Positions 1-10,900 of a DNA stretch of 64,000 nucleotides are shown one piece after another. The notes under the pieces are model-generated. The model was not told the origin of the DNA. It saw nothing but the letters and a program-made list of their open reading frames with translations, and made no database searches. This stretch comes from Albula goreensis (taxonomy: Eukaryota > Chordata > Actinopteri > Albuliformes > Albulidae): positions 14,482,790 through 14,546,789 of the forward strand of contig CM040746.1 in assembly GCA_022829145.1 (NCBI GenBank), written 5' to 3'. Both the position numbers and the translations under genes were made by a program. The stretch's first letter is position 1. Each line of letters begins with the position of its first letter.

Positions 1-217
1 TAACCGGCTATGGTGTTAAACACTTAATGGAAAGAGGCAACTTTGAGCGCAATTGGTACTTTGCCCCTTGTTTTTAATTTTATCCTATGTAAAAGAACTT
101 CAACACAGAAAATATGCCAACAACCTTACTAAACATAAAGGTTATCATGACTTTATGACCAGCAGCATTTACAAAGTGATGTCAAAGCTAACAGGGTTAA
201 ACCACTGAATAACTTTC

Positions 218-220
<3 letters not shown>

Positions 221-311
<91 letters not shown>
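221..311. repeat. Compound (TG)n(TA)n microsatellite
   Basis: About 28 uninterrupted TG units (221-277) run directly into about 17 TA units (277-311). Both blocks are perfect, which suggests a young and probably length-variable locus. Alternating purine-pyrimidine DNA of this kind can adopt Z-DNA (TG part) or cruciform (TA part) structures. No gene is adjacent. Confidence 0.97.
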
Positions 312-315
<4 letters not shown>

Positions 316-424
316 GACCTTAAATGTACACAGCATATTTTTTTAAATTAAAGCCTGACTTATTCTCTGGTTATCCCCCAAAATAACAGTGACTCATATA
401 TTGCAAGAGGTAGAGATAAGGGCT

Positions 425-590
425 TCTCACAGTGCACATTTTCCATCTTAGCCCAGGGCTAAGAGCTCCCTTAGCTGCAGGCTAAGACAACTTTAAGCTC
501 AGGGTTAAGCCAGGTTTCATATTTGCAAATTCAAAAGTAGGAAAAATCCAACCCTGGCTAGGGCTGGCTCTACTGTGCGGAGGGGTTAGC
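425..590. mobile_element. Possible MITE relic with weak inverted ends
   Basis: The left part has CACAGTG followed by TTAGCCCAGGGCTAAG. The right part, read on the other strand, has CACAGTAGAG followed by AGCCCTAGCCAGGGTT. Both ends are rich in AGCCC/AGGGCT words, so the block looks like a short degenerate inverted-repeat element. I see no clear target-site duplication and cannot assign a superfamily. Chance enrichment of TTAGCCC-like words is the main alternative. Confidence 0.3.
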
Positions 591-3176
591 ATTTCTGAAG
601 ATAGCCCCAACAATCACACAAAACCCTGGTGCCAAAATAGCCAGGGTGTGATGGGATAAAGGTTAGGCTTAAGGTACACACGGAACAGGCCCAGGGAAAT
701 GGGGGCCCCCACTTCAGGCCATTGGGACACCTCTGTGTTGTGTTACAGAGAATTACATCATTAATTGTGAAAATTGCATGGAGAAGTAGAAGTAGAATGT
801 TTTTCCTCATTACTAGCCAAACTACTGGACTTCACCCTTTTTGGGTAAAATTGGTTTGCTCAAGTGTAAAACAATTGTTATGCATTAAACCTAAAAACAA
901 AGTGTATCCTGGCCCTGCAGAATGCAGGTCCCACCCTGCTACCCACAGTGAAGCCAGCCTACTAACTATCCACTTGATAGTTAGGAAGCTAAGCTACCTG
1001 CAATCCACAGCAGTATTTAGTGTTGATATGCCACTGACTTGTTTGTGTGACTTGTGTGAAAATGAATTATAACAATAGAATTAATTATATAATTATGGCT
1101 TTAATTGCAGCAATTAAGTTCATAAGCAGCTAATTATAAATTCTGAAGTCCAGCACTTCAGGAAAATTACTGGAAAGAGCACACAGCAACTCTGCTCTCC
1201 ACTAACTCTCAACTGCCCAGTTCTGACTGGTAGCCAAGCTCTGCATGTACAGTACAAAACAGTACCTTAATAAAGGCTTATTTGGTCATTTATTTCATAG
1301 GAATCCAAGTGAGTATCAAATTATTGTGTCAGGACTGTGTTATGTAGTAGGTGGGTGACAAGAAAACCACCACCCCACCTTCCAAATAGGATTTATAGCT
1401 TTACCCACAATTTAATGGAAGCAATTACCAATGCATATACATTATTATGCCATGTGCCCTAAACAAACAAAAATGGTTGGGCAGGAAAGTCCAGGTAGGA
1501 AACTCAAGTCAGAGTCCATATTGGTTTATAGCCAAGTGACAGATGTTGACAACTCCTTACGTGCATTCGATTTAAATGCAGGTTCAATAATCACTATACA
1601 AATGCTTGTGTTGCTATGCAATAACACAGTTTTACATTTCTTTTTTTCTGTGACATTGCTATCCTAGGCTTCCTACCATTCATTATTTGGTTGCGTAATT
1701 GCTGCTTTTCCATAACTGGGAGCATTCCAAAAAGCAGAGCCTTCCACCAAAACAAATGTAAAATACCCTTACATGCCAATAAACACCTAGATGCTGATAT
1801 TTTGTCTGGTATGGAAAAAAGCATCGCTAAACATCTGTAAAACTGTCCAATCAGACACAACTATAAGTGAAATTTGAAAAGACATGTTGGACACATCAAT
1901 CCAAAATCACTTAATAGGTTGGTGTGCTATCAAATGTGCCAATGGCTGAGAGACTACAAGCATACATAATTCTGGAAGAAGAATATGATGCCAATTATAC
2001 AAGATAAACTCAAATAACTGATGGGCAAGACCTAAGCTGATGACATCATTTCAAAATTTCTGCTTAATTTAGTTAGATATCAGAAGTCTTATTTTATTGG
2101 TGTAAATTGCTTTGTTTTAAAAATTTGGAGCAAACAATTGAATTCTGCATATGCATTAGAACTTCAGTATACAACAAAGTAGCAAATGCGACACATGTAC
2201 AGTGGTGTCAATTAATCACATTTTTGCTGTTTTGCTGAAACTTACTTTCCACATGAAATAAAAACCCTTAATTTGCTGTATTCAGTGGTTTATTCATGAG
2301 GCATTCATCATCTTGTGAGAAGAATTCCCCTCAGCTGCGCACGTGATCGCCAGCGCTCTGGGAGTGCCCATACTAGCTCACTGATGCGGCCATGTTGGGC
2401 ACATTATCGCCTACACCAAAGCATAATGTGTTTGATAGGCCACAATGCTGATAAGGGATGAGTCCCTTTTCATTCCATACGTTTGTTGCTATTCATTTGA
2501 TCTGTTCTTTGCATGATCTTATGAGCCTTCCATTATCATGTTATGGTTATTCATTTATATTGATGCATTTATTTTGTATAATGCATAACATTAACATTAA
2601 GACCACATGACACACTTTATATAGTAGTTTTTACTCTTTGAGACTACAGGGTAAAGTATGGAAATCTACAGTAAAGAAAGGACATGTCAGCTTTGAAGTT
2701 ATTGAGGATATTAACCCTTTTTAGAAGCAAAATGTCTGCTAGGAAGTTATGGAGGGTTTTGAAACACATTTTTGCAGTTCAGTTTTTTTTAGCCTCTTAG
2801 CCTGTTGATTCACAGCCTGAGGCTCCAGGATCATTGCTGGGTTTCCTCATTATCTTATCATGCAGTAAGAAAATCAAACATTAATGAGCACACATATTAT
2901 TCATTACAACCATTTTGAAGCATGCTATAGAAAAATTGTGTTCATTATTGTACAGTTCCTCTAAAACCATTTTGGGAATCTAAGATTGAATTCAACTGCC
3001 AGAACAAATGTGCCTTCTTTTCCTTGAGGGTAGTCAATAACATGTGACAAGTTTAATACAGAACACCAGTGTGAGACTGTGCTGAGTCCTACTTTTAACT
3101 TATACTCCCTTTTTCATGTGGTGTGAAATAGACTTTTGGTTTTTATTTTAAAGATGGTAAAATGCCTTGAAGAGAA
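591..3176. other. Noncoding stretch, nothing recognised
   Basis: AT-rich single-copy-looking DNA. Open frames are all under 120 codons and have no recognisable domain. A GC-richer patch at about 2330-2465 stands out from its surroundings but carries no motif I can name; it could be an old repeat fragment or a regulatory block. Confidence 0.5.
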
Positions 3177-3480
3177 TAGGCGCCCTGTTTTGAAAGTCAT
3201 ACGTCAAATGTCAGAAATCATTGCTTGAGAGTCATTGCTTGATTCTCACAACATTTGTTGGGAGGGGCAAATGCGCAAAGCTATTGTCATGGACACAAGT
3301 TCAAGGCAATAAATACAATTGGGCGGGTCCATCCCATGATGCTAAATGCAATAGGAGCTCCTTCACATCGTGCAATCTGCAATGGGTGGAGTAATGTATT
3401 AATATCAATTAGAGAGTGTTGGCATGACATTGCATGTTCAGCCAATCGTTATGAGTGCTGCATAATGAGCGCAAGAGAAC

Positions 3481-4350
3481 ATGGATGAGCTAAGGCTGAG
3501 GAAGTTGCATTTCACACCAGAGGAGATGGAGGTACTGGTTTGTGAGGTCCTTGTCCGACATGAGCAAATTTTTGGATCTGCTAGTGTAACCCCTAGGTCC
3601 TCAATTGACGCTTCTCTGGCAGACATCACACAGACAAGGTTGCTGGGTTTCAGCGGTTCATTCAGCCTGGAAAAAATCCGGAAACCAAATAACAGCTGGT
3701 AAAATTGACAGTTACTTGTCTCTGGTCCTGTGACACATTCGCCACCAACAGAATGCGAAGGGGCAGAGGGGCACATGAGGGGCACATGATTTATATATGT
3801 GATGATCTCACAGTTTGCATTCCTATATATATATATATATGGATATAATGTATCGCAAAATACTGTCGCTAAAACCGGGATTACATTAAGTAATGTCAAA
3901 CCATATGACACATAAAAAAAAAGAATATACAGTAAAAACTGTACGTAGCATGATATATTTCACTCAGCTACACTACATGCAATTCCAATAGAATGTCACA
4001 TACCTGGCAAAAAATAGCAAGTAATAGCTGGTAAAATTGACAGTTACTTGACAGGGATGGCAAATCTTTCCTCAAACTTGCGAGGCATCAGGGCTACTGG
4101 AGGGGGTCCTTCCACCACCCAACCTTTGACAGGCGGCCGGTAAAGCCGAGGAAGGGTAAGAACATCTGATCTCCCCTTCCTGCTAGTGCAGTGACCCAGC
4201 TTTGCCACCATCCAGAGGGGGCTGTGTACACTCTGGCACACAGTGGACTCCCTGAACAGCCGTCTCTGCTGGATGGACAGCAGGATGGAGGCGAGGCAGG
4301 CTCCACTCCATCCATTCTAGCTCCTTATCGGCGCCGTAACCGTGACATCC
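3481..4350 (+). pseudogene. Harbinger Myb/SANT-like DNA-binding protein, broken
   Basis: The reading frame starts at the ATG at 3481. Its first residues include KLHFTPEEMEVLVCEVLVRH, then a FGSAS-like turn. This is the pattern of the first helix of Myb/SANT-like proteins of Harbinger transposons and their domesticated relatives (NAIF1 type: F-T-x-E-E-x-E-V-L-V-x-E-V). The frame stops at 3700-3702. Homology resumes after 4050: one frame has KLARHQ and another has RATGGGPS, the basic stretch and the G-rich segment normally found together, so a frameshift lies near 4100. A further open stretch to about 4350 ends in an arginine-rich segment. In the family this protein binds the transposon ends and helps import the transposase. 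The gap 3703-4050 could be an intron (CTG|GTAAAA donor, TTGACAG acceptor) or an insertion. Start, end and exon structure are uncertain. Confidence 0.6.
3690..4050 (+). repeat. 29-bp direct repeat bracketing a 303-bp segment
   Basis: The block at 3690-3718 recurs at 4022-4050 with one difference (28 of 29 identical). It includes AGCTGGTAAAATTGACAG. The two copies are 332 bp apart and both lie in the Myb-like pseudogene, at the point where its reading frame is interrupted. The segment between them is AT-rich, with a short TA run. A tandem duplication, an insertion with a long target duplication, or repeat-mediated slippage could each explain it. Confidence 0.85.
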
Positions 4351-5195
4351 CCCCTTCAAACTATTGCTCCAAGGACTTCCTCCCGTCGGACCTTCGCCTT
4401 AAAAAAAGGCAGTTCATTCTTACAGTTCAAGGATACCCTGGATTGTACAATATCAAGTCAAAGTCATACTGTAGCACTGACAGAAAAGAGCATACACTGA
4501 TAGTTATGTATTTTACAATTTTAAAAGTTATGACCTATGAAATATAGGCTATCCTAGCTAGCTAACTAATGCTAGCTAGCTTGCTTGTTATAGTCTGTTG
4601 TGGTCATGGGGGCCTATCTTAGCTAGCTAGCTAAATATATTGATGATAATTAACAGTCAACTATATTTATTGTCCTTATGTAATAATGCATAACTAGCGA
4701 GTTACATATCTGCGGTAAAAGGGTCCCAATCAGCAATCGTTGATTTTTGACAGGCGTGACATTGTTCTATGTTCTCACTTGCGGAATGCGGAGCAGAAAT
4801 TCTGCTTATGTGTGAACATTGGGTCGGTCATATTAAGGAAGGAGTGCCGCTGTTTGAAAAGTTGTCGGCGGTAATGCTTTCTCCTCCTTGCAATTCTGTA
4901 TTCCATAATATTGGGATCAACAGCAAAACAGAGGTGCTAAATTCAGCCAAGATCAATGGCAATTGTGCCCCATAATTTGCATGGAACTCCCACTTGTTTT
5001 CAAAGAATGCTCCCAGACATTTCACTTCTATGCCCCTTTATTACGTGAGAGGTGCAAGTGGCTTTGTGCTTCCGCATTTTTCCTCTTGCGCTGCGGGCAT
5101 GTTGACGAAAATAACGTTGCACCTTTTGATGCGGTCATGGCACATTTTAAATCAGTCAGAGCACGTTGCACCTGGTCACGAAAATAGGGCCCTAG

Positions 5196-5673
5196 GAATT
5201 TACTCCATCTACCTTTGACAGGTTGTGTCGAGAATGATTCTGCATATGCCAGTTAATTTATACCAATGCAATATACCTCAGCTAAGGTGGAATCCCTTAC
5301 ACCTGTTAGACTGGTACCAAAGAATCCCTGGATTACTGTCTCAAAGATGATATCACACAATAGAGCTACTTCACATTGGTTTCAACAGTTTCACAAATTT
5401 TTATGAAATAGAATTTACATTCCCTTTTCCTTATTTCTTTCTACAGTACATTTTGTTCATCTTATCTTTTATGGGTCTTTGAATAAAACATGTGTCTCGA
5501 TCAAACAATAACTATTAAACTTTAAATATGCATTTGAATTATTTCAACTTCGGTTCTCAGGAAAGCTAGATGCTGCCAGGTGGGTTTTTGGTTGATTTCA
5601 TTCAGGAAAATTAGATTCTTATCTTATTGCTTTCACCGTTTCACTACTGGCAAAACCCAATTTGTGGACGCAC

Positions 5674-5707
<34 letters not shown>

Positions 5708-7020
5708 GTGTGTGTGTGTGTGTGCGTATGTGCAGGAGGGGGTTGGTAGAAAAGTATTTCCTCACAGATACAGAATAACATTTCAGTAAGGCCTCCCTCC
5801 CTCATTCTAAAAAGCTGATAAGCTGTAAATACATTACACACATACACATGTAAATATGTTTGTAAATGTGTGTGCAAACATATGCCAATTAGACTCCTTT
5901 TTTGGCAGGCAGACAGACTCTCAGCCTTGGTCCTGGTGAGCGGTGGAGGGGGCGGAGCAATATGGCAAACCATGTCCCTGGTCTGCATATACATTTACAT
6001 ATTTTTGGGACAGGACAGCACTATTGACTTTGCCCTGACCACAGTGACCTAAAGGCAACACAAAATGCATTAGAAAAATATATAGCAGCAGATGCAGCCA
6101 CATTTTAAATTCACAGTGTGGATTCTCCACAGTTGATCAAATCTCCCCTGACTGAGGGAGTGTGAAGGAAGGCACTGGTCTGTCAGCACTGAGGAAGATG
6201 TGAATGCATAAGCGTGCTCCATCCGCTCCCCTCTCCATCTGAAGCCTGAGTGTCAGAATCTCACACGCCTTTTTCACAATAACTGGGTCAGCTGTGCCCG
6301 TATATACTTAGAGCCGGAGACCGAAATTGGTGGTGTGGCTGGAAATCTGCGATACGAGTTTTGGGTACACGAGATATAACAGAACGCAATGTTTTGTGGT
6401 GCTTGGAGGCGGATGGCTGTTTGGGATTCTATGCACACGGCATGACATGTGACGGCCATGTCTTCTCTTGGGGGTTGGGGGGTGTCACGCCTGCGATTGC
6501 TTTCAGGAAACAGGTGGCTGCAATAATTACAGTTTGATTATGAGCACAAAACAATTGCTAAGGCAATGCCTGTGGCAAAGGTCCATCCGCATCCTGTCTA
6601 ACTTCAGTGTTGCATCATTCTGGTCCCTTGGCTGGAGCCAGTCTGGCAGGAGATAAGACAGAGGTATATTTGTTCCCTGCCTGGTTAACCCAGATGCCCT
6701 CTTTGGACGGATCCACATCCAATTATTTAATCCACAGATCATATAAATACTATCTTGGATTCTACCTGCATCTCTTTCTCTGTGAGCATTAGTGTTTCCA
6801 TAGATACTGTTCCAAGAAATCAGTGAACTACTTAAATACCCCCTCCAACAACAACAACAACAAAACCTTGGCAGATGTTATAATAACCCAACAGCCATGT
6901 GAAATATTGTGTGAAATCTGAATGCTTCTGCAGCACAGTGATGATGTACCAGTATAGAGAAAGTCAAGACGTTACTGATGCTTCTTTTTCAAATTGAACT
7001 TGATTGTTCATGAAAAACCC
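5196..7020. other. Noncoding stretch around a microsatellite
   Basis: Apart from the GT/GA repeat at 5674-5724, a (CAA)n run near 6846-6862 and a GC-richer patch at about 5920-5960, I see no gene, RNA or mobile element here. Open frames on both strands are short and show no domain. Confidence 0.5.
5674..5724. repeat. Compound (GT)n(GA)n(GT)n microsatellite
   Basis: A GT run at about 5674-5686 switches to GA (about 5686-5708) and back to GT (about 5708-5724). The minus-strand open frame across it, with its serine-leucine and threonine-histidine repeats, is a by-product of the repeat and not a gene. Confidence 0.95.
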
Positions 7021-7485
7021 AAGCCAGGCCTCTGGATGACTCTGAGGGTAAGACATTGGCCTAGGAGCCCTGAGATCAGGGGCCTGAATCTCGCCATTGC
7101 TGGCTCTGGCCAAAAATCCACTTTGGCGAGGCAACAATCAGTCCAGCCTTGTCAGGGATGATAGGGGGTAAGCCGGCTAAGCTTGCTGGTCTCACCCCTA
7201 TAGCGTCCACTCTGGTCACGCCAGGTGCCCGTGGTAGCACAAACTGAGGGTATGCTGACTGCATCATCCTCCAACAATATAGGCAGTGTGCAATTAGTGG
7301 TGCAGCTGCAGTGTGAATAGAAGCAAGATTGTCATCTCATGAACTGGAGGTGTCACCTGTTCGGCCACTCCTCCCGAAGCCGGCAGAACAGGTGCTGTGG
7401 TAAGGTCAACAAGTTCAGCTGAGTTCGGGTTGGGGAAAAAAATTGAGAAAAGATCGGGGTTAAAAAAACAAGTCAACCTCTACCG
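7021..7485 (+). mobile_element. Probable tRNA-derived SINE
   Basis: The 5' part looks like a degenerate tRNA promoter. An A-box-like TGACTCTGAGGG lies at about 7036, and a B-box-like GGCCTGAATCTC starts at 7081, about 45 bp further on. A tRNA-unrelated body follows, much more GC-rich than its flanks. It ends in an A-rich, TTAAAAAAACA-like 3' tail at about 7430-7470. Overall length, a polymerase III-type head and an A-rich tail fit a fish SINE. I do not see clear flanking duplications, so the borders are approximate. An unrelated GC-rich conserved block is the alternative. Confidence 0.5.
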
Positions 7486-7490
7486 ACAAC

Positions 7491-8516
7491 ACCACTAAGA
7501 GTACATCTCCTCACATTAAGTGAATTTGTTTTATGCTAGATTGTATTAAGATAATGATATTGGGATCTTCTTCGACAAATACCATTTTTATTACTTTCCT
7601 GCAGCATATTTTTTGAATAATCCTGACCTGTAGAAACGGCCAGGCTGAACTCTCTAATCATTCTACATTCTTGTCTCTGCTTGGTATTTTTCCACTTCTA
7701 AATGACCCAAGGGGATATGACAAAGTCATTTGGACAGCGTCATGAAAATTTAAATGGGGAGCCAGAGGCAAACATTGTGGTATCCCAAGACCTCTAGCTT
7801 TCCTAGACTGCATAACTGAGATAATGCATTTAGTTTACGCATAGGGAAAAGTAAGACCACAGTAACAAGTAGAAGAGAGATGTAAAACAAACTGTCTGCT
7901 CACTCATTGCTCAATCTAAATCTGTGAAGCATGTGCCTTTTATCTTTTTAATTCCTAATGTATATTTCCTTAATTAACCTAATTAAACTAATTGTAAATT
8001 TAAAAAAATCAAAACATACAAAAAAGCCACATTAAAACACTGATGTGCCTTTTTTTTTTACTGAACTAAAAACAGGAACACTTTAAATCCAGAATATATA
8101 AATAACTGTTAAATTGCTCCAATATTAGAAAAATCCTTTTGCACCTTAACAAAAAACAAGATCAACTTGAAAGGAAAAATATGGTGTGGAGAGTGGAATA
8201 AAATCATCTTTCATTTCAATTCATTCAAAATGCCTGTATTTTATCCCAGTGAGTTGTGAAGAATAAACAATATCTAGCAAACCTAAGTCAGAAAGGGCCG
8301 ACAGTAGTATTGACTCTATACGAAATTCATCTTCATTTTATTTTTTCCAGTTTTCCCCATTTTTCTCTCCGTTTTACTGATTGTAATGAGAGACCTGTTA
8401 AATTTCTGCAAATCTCCTTTGGTATTTTAAGAGGTAGAACTTGCATGCTTGTAATATAGAACACACCATTTCGCCTCACTCCATGAACTGCTATGCCAAT
8501 GCCCAGATGGGAATGA
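7491..8516. other. AT-rich noncoding stretch, nothing recognised
   Basis: Strongly AT-rich, with A and T homopolymer runs, for example near 8049-8060. No open frame shows a recognisable domain. The segment ends abruptly at the minisatellite. Confidence 0.5.
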
Positions 8517-9136
8517 ACAACTAACACAGCACTAACACAACTAACACAGCACACAACACTAACACAACTAACACAGCACACAACACTAACACAACTAACA
8601 CAGCACTAAAACAACTAACACAGCACACAACACTAACACAACTAACACAGCACACAACACTAACACAACTAACACAGCACTAACACAACTAACACAGCAC
8701 ACAACACTAACACATCTAACACAGCACACAACACTAAAACAACTAACACAGCACACAACACTAACACAACTAACACAGCACACAACACTAACACAACTAA
8801 CACAGCACACAACACTAACACAACTGACACAGCACTAACACAACTAACACAGCACACAACACTAACACAACTAACACAGCAATAACACAACTAACACAGG
8901 ACAAACACGGAAATAACCCAACTAAGCAGCACACAGCACTAGCACAACTAACACAGCACACAACAACAACACAACTAACACAGCACTAACACAACTAACA
9001 CAGGACACAACACTAACACAACTAACACAGCACTAACACAACTAGCACAGGACACAACACTAACACAACTAACACAGCACACAGCACTAACATAATTAAC
9101 ACAGGACAAACACAGCAATAACATAACTAACACAGC
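8517..9136. repeat. Minisatellite of mixed 27-bp and 20-bp units
   Basis: A tandem array of about 620 bp is built from CTAACACAGC plus either ACTAACACAA (20-bp unit) or ACACAACACTAACACAA (27-bp unit). The units are interspersed and differ mainly by the 7-bp ACACAAC block. The left half is nearly perfect. The right half, from about 8880, is more diverged, with variants such as CTAACACAGGACAAACACGG. The plus strand consists almost only of A and C with few T and very few G, so strand asymmetry is extreme. Open frames on the minus strand (VLVVLVLCA-like and CCVSCVSV-like repeats) arise from the array and are not genes. Copy number is likely polymorphic. Confidence 0.95.
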
Positions 9137-9187
9137 GAGTCACAAGTGAAGACTGGGTGGGAAATTTTGTTCCTTAATCAACTAAAG

Positions 9188-9393
9188 CAGAGGTGTCAAA
9201 CTCCAGTCCTGGAGGGCCGCAGTGTCTGCGGGTTTTTGTTCTTTCCTTTCGATTGGCAGCCATTTTAGGCCTTGGAAACCAGGTGTGTGGACTCTTTAGC
9301 CAACCAGTGATTTTAATTAATCAATTAAGTGCTAAAACACACCAAAAACCAGCTACCACTGCGGCCCTCCAGGACTGCAGTTTGACACCCCTG
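9188..9393. mobile_element. hAT-type MITE, 206 bp, with intact 8-bp TSD
   Basis: The left end begins CAGAGGTGTCAAACTCCAGT. The right end, reverse-complemented, begins CAGGGGTGTCAAACTGCAGT. The inverted repeats stay matched for about 37 bp, through CCTGGAGGGCCGCAGTG, with only two differences. The element is flanked by the perfect 8-bp duplication AACTAAAG (9180-9187 and 9394-9401). A CAGNGGTGTCAAACT end with an 8-bp duplication is characteristic of hAT non-autonomous elements that are abundant in fish. It has no coding capacity; the 68-codon open frame over it is not a gene. Well-preserved ends suggest a fairly recent insertion, just downstream of the minisatellite. Confidence 0.92.
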
Positions 9394-9401
9394 AACTAAA
9401 G

Positions 9402-10549
9402 CATTCCTTCCAAGGTCAATTAAGCTTCACACCGCAAGCCTCCTGGCCAGAGTCCACAATGTTACAGTCCTGACTTGATCAGGACCATATCAGACTCCTT
9501 TGCACTGTACATGAATCCTTTAACCTATTGTACCACTTGAGAGTACCGCATCTTAATTCAGTACACCCATATGTGTCAGGATGGTTCCACATCCATCCTT
9601 TCAATGCTTTGAGGATAAAGGCAATCCAAAGTAAAATGATTTGAAAAGGTTTGAATGGATGTTATGCAGTACGTTAAGGTAACCTTTAGTTAACGGATGG
9701 CCAGCAGACAGTAACACATAATTGATTTGATTGTCTCAATCCCTGACATACTCCCACACGGAACCTTCATAAATTAAATCTGGGCATTCATAAAAACAGA
9801 TGAGTTCTCCTGACAGTCAAGCGGAGATTATATACTCTAAAATAACTGAAAGCCTGGGAGCATGACAGCATTGAAACAGTGAAATCTTATTTGGTTTTCA
9901 TTATGAAGTCAGTGATGGTAGCACAGCTGGGTGTACAAACAGTGCTGGGAAATTGTTGCTCTTTTTCAGGGACTAGGAGAGTTTCACCAGTTGCACCTCC
10001 TGCACCAGGTATATCGGAAAAAGATCAACATTTCTGCAGCATTAGCAGAGCACACACCACATTCATAACTAAGCGTTGCAAATGTACTCATAGTTTGTAA
10101 AGAGGTTTTCCCTCATAACTTGGTATTTCATTTATGATATATTTGGAAAACTCTTCTGCTCCATAAGGGTCTTATTACCCAAGAATGGCACCAACTGTTT
10201 CCTTTTAACCCTAAAATGACTGATGTCTTTGACATCACTGAAAAACATGTGGATCTTCAACCTCAGCGAAACACGAGTACAGTCAATACCTGTGCACTAG
10301 ATCTTTGCAGTAATGGAAAACTATGATGTCACTGGACCTTCGGCATCAATTTAATGTATTTGCACTGGTTTTTGGAAATCACTTAAACACATATGTGCCC
10401 TAGATTCAGGTTGTTCTTGAGCAACCCAACATTCTGAGAAAATTGCTGTGCAAATTTAAAACTGGACTACTGCTGTACAAGCACATATCCTTCAGTAAAA
10501 AATAATGTACGAGAAAATGCACCTTCCCCCTCCTCACTGTACCTGAATT
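9402..10549. other. Noncoding stretch, nothing recognised
   Basis: AT-rich DNA with only short open frames. No RNA gene, repeat end or coding exon could be recognised on either strand. Confidence 0.5.
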
Positions 10550-10900
10550 GGAAGGCTAACAGTCATCACTTTTCACTGACGGCGGGTGGGTGGAGTGGCG
10601 GCTCTTCTTCAATGGTGGCAGCGTCAGGATGGGAGATAAACTCAGCCGTGTCTGTCTCCTGACACATCATCCAGCAGCTAATCCTCAGTGACTGCCTGAG
10701 CTGAAGACCGGGGAATCAAAGATGTGCCCGTCACAGGATCCCTGACAGCCAGCACAGATAACCCCGTGGCAGGTATCCGCTGAGAGAGCTACCCTCTGAG
10801 AGAAGGTCCTGGGCCCGATGTGTCTACGAGGAGAGAGGAGGACAGAGTTATTGGGGCGAATCACAGTTTTTCCCCACATACACTAAGGCCCCACTGACCA
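10550..10900. promoter_or_regulatory. GC-richer block, possible conserved noncoding element
   Basis: This stretch is more complex and GC-rich than its surroundings, with few homopolymers. It contains homeodomain-type TAATCC (about 10681) and GATAA words. It has no convincing open frame or repeat signature. In fish gene deserts such blocks are often conserved enhancers. That is inference from composition only; an exapted repeat is equally possible. Confidence 0.22.

Larger units (their letters stand above)
3180..5192 (+). mobile_element. PIF/Harbinger-type DNA transposon, non-autonomous or decayed
   Basis: The left end reads GCGCCCTGTTTTGAAAGTC. The right end, reverse-complemented, reads GGGCCCTATTTTCGTGACC. 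These are imperfect terminal inverted repeats of the GGGCCCTATTTT kind seen in fish Harbinger families. The element is flanked on both sides by TAG (3177-3179 and 5193-5195), matching the 3-bp target duplication of this superfamily, although the usual target is TTA/TAA. Inside is a broken Myb/SANT-like gene, the second protein Harbinger elements encode besides the transposase. I find no DDE transposase remnant in the 2.0 kb, so the copy probably lost it. Also inside are a short (TA)n at about 3822-3841 and TAGC-rich words at 4554-4582 and 4618-4633. Family assignment is from memory of the terminal repeat and the gene, not from a search. Confidence 0.7.

Noticed and set aside
3438..3911. Minus-strand open frame of 157 codons.
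   Set aside because: It is antisense to the Harbinger Myb-like pseudogene and crosses a TA microsatellite, so it is a shadow.
8333..8890. Three minus-strand open frames of 71-82 codons rich in Cys, Val and Leu.
   Set aside because: They are translations of the 27/20-bp minisatellite; no conserved start, no domain, and the frame changes with unit type.
8517..9136. CRISPR-like array of short repeats.
   Set aside because: There are no unique spacers. It is a head-to-tail minisatellite in a eukaryotic genome.
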